64,000 bases of DNA. It comes from Bacillota bacterium (lineage in GTDB: Bacteria; Armatimonadota; HRBIN16). The notes beneath the pieces are model-generated. The model searched no databases. It saw nothing but the letters and a program-made list of their open reading frames with translations, and had not been told where the DNA came from. The stretch lies in contig JAIMBJ010000008.1 of the NCBI GenBank assembly GCA_023511455.1, forward strand, positions 48,967-112,966, in the 5' to 3' direction. This document shows positions 58,820 through 64,000 of this stretch, one piece after another. Every line of letters starts with the position of its first letter. Position 1 is the stretch's first letter. Position numbers and translations under genes: made by a program.

Positions 58820-60067
58820 ATGCACGCATCGGTAGCCACCGACCTGCCCGCCATTGCCGGCGGCGAACCGGCGAAGCGGACGCCCTTCGGGCGCGAAAAA
58901 CGTTACGGCGAAGAGGAACTGCAACAGCTGCGCGAGGCGCTGGAGCAGGGGAGCCTGTTTTACGCACATGGCAACAAGGTGAAGACGCTGGAAAAGCGTT
59001 TTGCCGAGCTGAACGGGGTACCCTATGCGGTAGCCTGTAGCAGCGGCACCTCCGGTATCCACGCCGCGCTGATTGCAGTGGGTATCTCGCCCGGTGATGA
59101 GGTGATTACCTCGCCAATCACCGACATGGGAACGGTAATACCCATCCTGTATCAGGGTGCGGTGCCTGTCTTTGCCGACCTCCATCCGCATTCCTACACC
59201 ATGTTACCGGAGTCGGTAGAGGCACGGGTCACCCCGCGCACACGCGCGGTGATAGCCGTACATCTGTGGGGCAACGCCTGCGACCTGAACGCACTGCGCG
59301 ACATCTGCCGCAAGCACAATCTGTGGCTGATCGAGGACTGTGCGCAGGCGTTCGGCTGCCGATACATGGGTGAGGCGATTGGCACATTCGGCGACATCGG
59401 CTGCTTCAGTCTGAACGAGTTCAAGCACATCTCCTGTGGCGACGGCGGCATCGTGATTACCCGCGATCAGCGGCTGGCTACCCGTCTGCGCCTCGCTACC
59501 GACAAGTGCTACAACCGCGAGCCGGGAGTCACCCAGCGCAACCCCACATTCCTTGCCAATAACTGCCGCATGACCGAGCTGCAGGGGGCTGTCGCGGTGG
59601 CGCAACTGGAGAAGCTGGAGAGCATCGTGGCGCGGCGGCGGCACTGGTGTGAGGCGCTGAGCGAAAAACTGCACGGATTGCCCGGCATCACCCTGCCGCA
59701 GCCGACGGCGGGCTGCGAACCATCTTGGTGGTTCTACATGATGCGCGTCGTACCCGACTCACTGGGCGCAGATGCCGACACTTTCGCCGAGGCGTTACGC
59801 GCAGAGGGGCTGCCCGTCGGCGCGCACTACATCGCGCAGTGTGTGTATGAGTACCCGATATTCACCAACCACTCGGCGTTCGAGCGTGGCGCCCATGCCT
59901 ACACCGCACGCCCATACGGCAAAGGGCTGTGCCCGTTCGCAGAGGCGATTCTTGATACCTGCGTGCTGTTGCCGGTGAACGAGGCATACACTGAGATTGA
60001 CCTGGAGGAAACCGCGCACGCCATCCGCCGCGTGGTGCTGTGGTTCCGGAGCAGGAACCAGAGATAG
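58820..60067 (+). CDS. DegT/DnrJ/EryC1/StrS-family aminotransferase
   Basis: A 415-residue PLP enzyme that usually aminates keto-sugar nucleotides for glycans. The PLP lysine is K202 in SLNEFKHISCGDGG; CSSGTSGIHAALIA and LIEDCAQAFGC are also typical. Substrate unknown. It lies 54 bp after the deacetylase-like gene with GGGGG eight bases before ATG 58820, probably in the same operon. Confidence 0.88.
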   Translation: MHASVATDLPAIAGGEPAKRTPFGREKRYGEEELQQLREALEQGSLFYAHGNKVKTLEKRFAELNGVPYAVACSSGTSGIHAALIAVGISPGDEVITSPITDMGTVIPILYQGAVPVFADLHPHSYTMLPESVEARVTPRTRAVIAVHLWGNACDLNALRDICRKHNLWLIEDCAQAFGCRYMGEAIGTFGDIGCFSLNEFKHISCGDGGIVITRDQRLATRLRLATDKCYNREPGVTQRNPTFLANNCRMTELQGAVAVAQLEKLESIVARRRHWCEALSEKLHGLPGITLPQPTAGCEPSWWFYMMRVVPDSLGADADTFAEALRAEGLPVGAHYIAQCVYEYPIFTNHSAFERGAHAYTARPYGKGLCPFAEAILDTCVLLPVNEAYTEIDLEETAHAIRRVVLWFRSRNQR

Positions 60068-60112
60068 ACGGAGGGGCAGACCAGTGCGTCTGCCCCCGTA
60101 GCGTGTTTGTCC

Positions 60113-63046
60113 CTAACGGATGCGCCAGATAGCCACGTGGTCTACCACCACGCCTGCCGCGCCGAACCACTCCACGCGCGTCTCTATCGCGCCGCCGGGG
60201 TGGCTGGTGGTGAGCGCCACGTAGCGGTACTCGCCCAGCGGCAGCTCCTGCGCCTGCACGATACGCTCGGCAGTCACGGGGTTGCCGCCGCCAACGCAGG
60301 TATCTACCTTCAGCAACGCTCCCTGTGCCTCACCCGTGCGCTTCGTGCGGAACAGCACCAGATACCGTCCGGCAGGCATACCGGCGTAGGGACCGAACAC
60401 GATATGCCCCGGTTGTGCCTTACCCGGCTCCGCGCTCCACGCCGTGCCGCCGGTAGCTTCCGGGTCGGGAAGCTCTGCACCTGACAGATGCCCCAGATTC
60501 TCCGCTTCATAGAAACCCGCCGGTTCCAGCTGTTGCGGGGGCGGTAGCGTGCCAACCACCATATCCGGCTTTACTCGCAGCACGGGGATACGCACCTCTC
60601 GTCGTCCGAACGCGCCCTCGAAGGCGATTTTGACCGTATCCGCGACAGGTATCCCCTCTACCAAGACGTCCACGCCGTTCGGCGGGAAGAGGTCTATCGT
60701 GTCGAAGGAGGTTGCCGCCTGCTGAAGCCCTTCCTCCACGCGCACGGACACCTCCTGACGCTCCTTACCGGTGTTGCGCACGTGCAGGGTAAAGGAGATA
60801 CGCTCGTCGCCCAGCACCGCAATACGGTCCGGCGGGCGCACGATGATTTGCTCGCGCTCCATTGCCTGCCGGTACAGCGTCGCCAGGTGGTCCGGGCGCA
60901 CTGCCACATAGTCGTCGCCCAGTCGTTGCAGAAGGTCGCGCAGCATCGGCAGGCTGGTTCCCCAGTTCCACAGGAACAGGTGCAGGAAGGCAGGTCGCTG
61001 TTTGGGGGTGAGCGCACGTATCTGTTGCTCCCACAGGGCAACCTGTTCTTCAGGAGAAGCGTTTTCGCGCCATCCCATCACCGCGTGGAACACCGGCACG
61101 TTCCGTGAGGTGAGGTAGGTGGCATCCTCGTAGCGGGTAACGCGCCTGCCGTAGTCGGGGAACAGAGCCTGCGGGCGTACCAGCTCAGCGTACTGTGCGA
61201 TGAGCTTTGGCTGCGTGATACCCATAATCCACGCGGCGTGCAGGTCCATCGGCACCATCGCCAGGCGGGTGAGGTTCAGGAAATCGGTATATACCTTCTC
61301 GCGGTCGCGGTAACGTATGCCGTACTGGTCCGGGTAGGTGTAGCCCAGCCCCGACACCGCGGTGAGCCAGTAGTCCTGCGGCGTGGAAGTTTCGTAGTAG
61401 TAATCTACTACCGCGGGGATCAACAGCCCTGCCGCAGGGCTCATCGTCCAGCCGATAGGGATTTTGCCTCGCAGGGGGTCGCGCCACAGCTGCGGGAAGT
61501 TATGCGTGGTAAGCACCGGCAGGTTGTCCCCGTCGGACATGATGAAGGAGACGTACACCTTGTTGTCCCTCAATGGGGGCGCGGGCGGCGCGGGCTTCTG
61601 GCGGAACTGCGCCACGCGGATGCCCGAATGCACGGTGAGATTGGAAACGTTAATCGTGCCCACCAGGTACTTGCCGAACTCCGCGAAGAGGGTAACACCC
61701 GGTCCCTCACCCATGCCGATGTCTTTGCCAGCCCACGGGTAGCTGAGTACACAGGTGTTGGGCGGCATCTTCGCCAGTATCTGTTCCGCGAGACGCGCTT
61801 CCGCATCGGGGTCGGAGTACGGTCGTGCTCCGTCAATCGGTCCTGAGATCCAGAAGATGAACACGCGGTTCCGCACCAGATAGTCGCGCAGCGCGAGGTG
61901 GTCGGGATAGGAACACGCGACCAGATGGTGGTTCATCTGCTCCCAGAGTGTCTCAAACGCCCAGCGGTAAGCATCCACGTTCTTTTTCCACCGCCCGCGC
62001 AGGTCGGCGATAACGGGCAGGGACAATTCTCTGGCGATTCGGGGCGACGCCACCACGGCGTTATGCACTCCAGCCAGCATGGTCGCGACGTTTTTGGTTG
62101 CAGGCACTGCAGGGTCGGTAATCACCATGCCCTTAATCACCGAACGGAACCGCTGTAACAGCTGCTGGGGATTGCTTACACGCTCCGTGCGCTTCACCCA
62201 GCCGCGCTGTCGCATCCAGTCCAGCCAGAACTGGTCGGTCTCGTTGAAGAGATAGTAAATCTGTGGTCGCTGGCGGTTCACAATGCCCTGCAGGCTCAGC
62301 AAGAGCATCTGCCAGTCGGCAGATAGCGGGCGAATATCCGTCACCAGCAGGGTGTCTGCAGGAGCGGATGAGCGGGCGAAAATCTCGTGAAGCGAGGGCG
62401 AACGTGTGACCGGCAGGTCTTCCGGTTCTCCAGAAGGTTGTGGTGGGTTCACACGCTGAACGCCCTGAGGCACCTGCGCACCCTCCACGCGGAAGAGGCT
62501 CACTCTGTCCACACGCAGTGAAGCGTAACCCGTCCAGCGCAGGCGACACTCCAGCTTGCCCCCGTCATAGCGGAAGAAGAGGGGGATTTGCACGTATACG
62601 CCGGGAGACAGGTCGGTGTCCGCTACCTCTCGCGCCGCCAGGATGTTCTGTCCGTAGCCCACACAGGCATCTATCTCTGCCACGGTTTCGCCGTCGCGGA
62701 TGTCATCCAGCATCTTCACGCGGAAGAACGCGGCGTATGTGCCGGGTGGCAGTTCGATATAGGGACCGTAGAGAATATGTCCTTCAAGGTCTCGTTGTCC
62801 GCCGCGGTCAGAGGTTCGGGCTTCGCGCGCTTTGCCTCCGTGCGCCCCGGCATCGTTGACTATCCGCCCCACATTCGAACTGGCTTCCTCCGCCTCCCAC
62901 ATACGAGCGGGTGAATACTGTGTTTCGGGCAGTTTCACCGAGGCAGTAACCTCACGCCGCACCTGCGCCCAGTCGGGGGTCTGTTCGGCAATGGCAGCGG
63001 AGACAATGAGAAGAAAGAGCAACCCGCTTTTCAGACAACGTTTCAT
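60113..63046 (-). CDS. GxGYxYP-domain secreted protein (putative glycoside hydrolase)
   Basis: A 977-residue exported protein. After a signal peptide come an N-terminal beta-sandwich (~40-190), then the GxGYxYP putative glycoside hydrolase module with the naming motif in VSGLGYTYPDQYG and YVSFIMSDGDNLP upstream, then C-terminal beta-sandwich repeats resembling the N-terminal one (residues ~40-190 and ~840-977 share YEAENLGHLSG-like and WEAEEASSNVG-like openings). Function is not established. AGGAGG lies about 10 bases before ATG 63046. Confidence 0.78.
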   Translation of the reverse strand: MKRCLKSGLLFLLIVSAAIAEQTPDWAQVRREVTASVKLPETQYSPARMWEAEEASSNVGRIVNDAGAHGGKAREARTSDRGGQRDLEGHILYGPYIELPPGTYAAFFRVKMLDDIRDGETVAEIDACVGYGQNILAAREVADTDLSPGVYVQIPLFFRYDGGKLECRLRWTGYASLRVDRVSLFRVEGAQVPQGVQRVNPPQPSGEPEDLPVTRSPSLHEIFARSSAPADTLLVTDIRPLSADWQMLLLSLQGIVNRQRPQIYYLFNETDQFWLDWMRQRGWVKRTERVSNPQQLLQRFRSVIKGMVITDPAVPATKNVATMLAGVHNAVVASPRIARELSLPVIADLRGRWKKNVDAYRWAFETLWEQMNHHLVACSYPDHLALRDYLVRNRVFIFWISGPIDGARPYSDPDAEARLAEQILAKMPPNTCVLSYPWAGKDIGMGEGPGVTLFAEFGKYLVGTINVSNLTVHSGIRVAQFRQKPAPPAPPLRDNKVYVSFIMSDGDNLPVLTTHNFPQLWRDPLRGKIPIGWTMSPAAGLLIPAVVDYYYETSTPQDYWLTAVSGLGYTYPDQYGIRYRDREKVYTDFLNLTRLAMVPMDLHAAWIMGITQPKLIAQYAELVRPQALFPDYGRRVTRYEDATYLTSRNVPVFHAVMGWRENASPEEQVALWEQQIRALTPKQRPAFLHLFLWNWGTSLPMLRDLLQRLGDDYVAVRPDHLATLYRQAMEREQIIVRPPDRIAVLGDERISFTLHVRNTGKERQEVSVRVEEGLQQAATSFDTIDLFPPNGVDVLVEGIPVADTVKIAFEGAFGRREVRIPVLRVKPDMVVGTLPPPQQLEPAGFYEAENLGHLSGAELPDPEATGGTAWSAEPGKAQPGHIVFGPYAGMPAGRYLVLFRTKRTGEAQGALLKVDTCVGGGNPVTAERIVQAQELPLGEYRYVALTTSHPGGAIETRVEWFGAAGVVVDHVAIWRIR

Positions 63047-63144
63047 CGCTGCATGACCTCCTGTAGCGTTGCCTGTAGATTCGCAGTGTGGGAACTCTTC
63101 TCCTCTGGGGAAAGCTGAGCCAATGGCGACGTGATAACCGTAGT

Positions 63145-63229
63145 GGAGGGCGCGGCTCCTGCCGAGCCGTGAACTCCTCCCCGCCCGTAGGGCATGGGGT
63201 AGGGCGGCTCACCCGGAGGTTCGCCCTCC
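63145..63229. repeat. Dispersed repeat family A, full inverted copy
   Basis: GGAGGGCGCGGCTCCTGCCG then AGCCG pairs with CGGCTCACCCGGAGGTTCGC then CCTCC, around a centre CTCCTCCCCGCCCGTAGGGC. It fills most of the gap between the chemoreceptor end and the GxGYxYP start. Confidence 0.7.
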
Positions 63230-63243
63230 AGCAATTGCGCGGC

Positions 63244-64000
63244 TTACGCTGCCTTGCGCATGACGTCCCTTTGTTGTCCGCGCACGATGTTCATCAGGGT
63301 ATCCAGCGCACGCACGATCTCCTCTTTGGCTCGCATCGCCTCGGGCAGCAAGCGCTCTGCCTGCTGCTTCTGTCCGCGGTTCGTCAGGGAGACAATCTCC
63401 CGCTCCAGCTGATGGAAACGAGCGTGCGGCGCTGCCATCGCCTGAAACTCGGGGTAGGAGCCGAAGTCCCTCTGACCGGAGCTGTAGTACCATTTGCCGA
63501 AGTGGCAGCTGGTATGGTCTCCTAAACCGGCTTCCGTCAGTGAGACCTTACCGTCTATCACCCTTCTCAGACGCTCCGCGCGGCTGGTGTGAGCGTTCTT
63601 GAACACGTGGATACACTCTTGCAGGGCGGTGCAGTCGCCGGTGTTGAATTGCGCCAGCGCAAGCTGCAGTTCGGCTGCCATTTTGGAGAGCTCCTGAGCG
63701 GTAGCCGCGACTTCCTCGTTCGTGGCGGTGAGTTCTTCTGCGCTCGCCGCGGCTTCCTCGCTGATGCTCGCCACCGACGCAATCGCCGACGACACCTGCT
63801 CCGCGCCAGATGCCATCTCCAGCGCAGCTCGCGCGTTCTCCTCGGCACTCTGCAGCACTGTGCTCACTGTCGCCAGCACCTGCTGCACACTCGCGGACAT
63901 CTCCTCTGCCACCGCCGTCACCAACTGCACTTCACCAGCCACCTGCTGCGCCGCCCCGATAATCTGCGTCAACGCAGAACCCACCTGCTCACTGCGCGCA
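63244..64000 (-). CDS. Methyl-accepting chemotaxis protein with C-terminal CZB domain (fragment)
   Basis: The last ~250 residues of a chemoreceptor; the N-terminus lies beyond the window. The first part is the cytoplasmic signalling coiled coil (VTAVAEEMSASVQQVLATVS, EEAAASAEELTATNEEVA). The end is a chemoreceptor zinc-binding domain: AHTSRAERLRR, the signature DHTSCHFGKWYYS, and HARFHQLE, whose His/Cys ligands hold zinc. CZB receptors often lack a periplasmic sensor and respond to oxidants or metal. The signalling tip expected upstream of this part is not in view. Confidence 0.85.
   Translation of the reverse strand, partial: ARSEQVGSALTQIIGAAQQVAGEVQLVTAVAEEMSASVQQVLATVSTVLQSAEENARAALEMASGAEQVSSAIASVASISEEAAASAEELTATNEEVAATAQELSKMAAELQLALAQFNTGDCTALQECIHVFKNAHTSRAERLRRVIDGKVSLTEAGLGDHTSCHFGKWYYSSGQRDFGSYPEFQAMAAPHARFHQLEREIVSLTNRGQKQQAERLLPEAMRAKEEIVRALDTLMNIVRGQQRDVMRKAA

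Overview
The window reads as a chromosomal segment of a Gram-negative, saprophytic bacterium, most likely a member of Armatimonadota. This placement is inference. The supporting signs are a complete Pup-like (UBact-type) proteasome locus, three large membrane proteins of the DUF6785/DUF6784 type, a DUF1559-like prepilin with an H-X9-DG tail, many secreted sugar-degrading enzymes (GH29, GH106-like, DUF4091, GxGYxYP), an outer-membrane porin, futalosine-pathway menaquinone synthesis (MqnC), an archaeal-type ProRS, and GC-rich coding sequence. No rRNA or tRNA gene and no CRISPR array was seen.

Layout. 0-2.5 kb: edge of a DUF433-like gene, then a restriction-modification pair (CfrBI-like endonuclease overlapping a HEAT-repeat/DNA methyltransferase fusion). 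2.6-4.6 kb: fumarase and a small secreted protein. 4.9-8.9 kb: DUF6785 protein, Ppx/GppA phosphatase, glycosyltransferase. 9.1-13.2 kb: MqnC, porin, ProRS. 13.3-17.0 kb: DUF6785 protein, KaiC-like ATPase and orphan ParB in one tight operon, followed by a 447-bp gene-free stretch with stacked hairpins. 17.4-21.2 kb: DUF123 nuclease-like protein, DUF4091 hydrolase, Nudix, aminotransferase. 21.3-26.6 kb (minus strand): GH29 fucosidase, HepT/MntA toxin-antitoxin, DUF4432 epimerase, K+/H+ antiporter. 26.7-32.4 kb: sigma-like regulator behind a consensus promoter, GH106-like enzyme, WD40/dockerin secreted protein.

32.5-39.1 kb is the centrepiece. On the minus strand, in transcription order, lie the ARC/Mpa AAA+ ATPase, Dop, a 62-residue UBact modifier, proteasome beta, proteasome alpha and PafA ligase. 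PafA would attach UBact (C-terminal Gly-Glu) to lysines, Dop would remove it, and the ATPase would unfold tagged proteins into the alpha/beta 20S chamber. The modifier gene overlaps the end of dop and is easy to miss.

39.3-48.9 kb: SPASM radical SAM protein, GH43-like propeller protein, GntR/LacI regulator with tandem operator-like repeats, prepilin-like protein, third DUF6785 paralog, zinc-ribbon protein, SelB. 49.2-54.0 kb: outer-membrane protein, divergent PRPP synthetase, GatC, RlmN, two-domain retropepsin-like protease with PDZ. 54-64 kb: methyltransferase, secreted propeller, deacetylase-like protein, DegT aminotransferase, GxGYxYP protein, and the end of a CZB chemoreceptor. At least three families of dispersed palindromic repeats fill many of the intergenic gaps.
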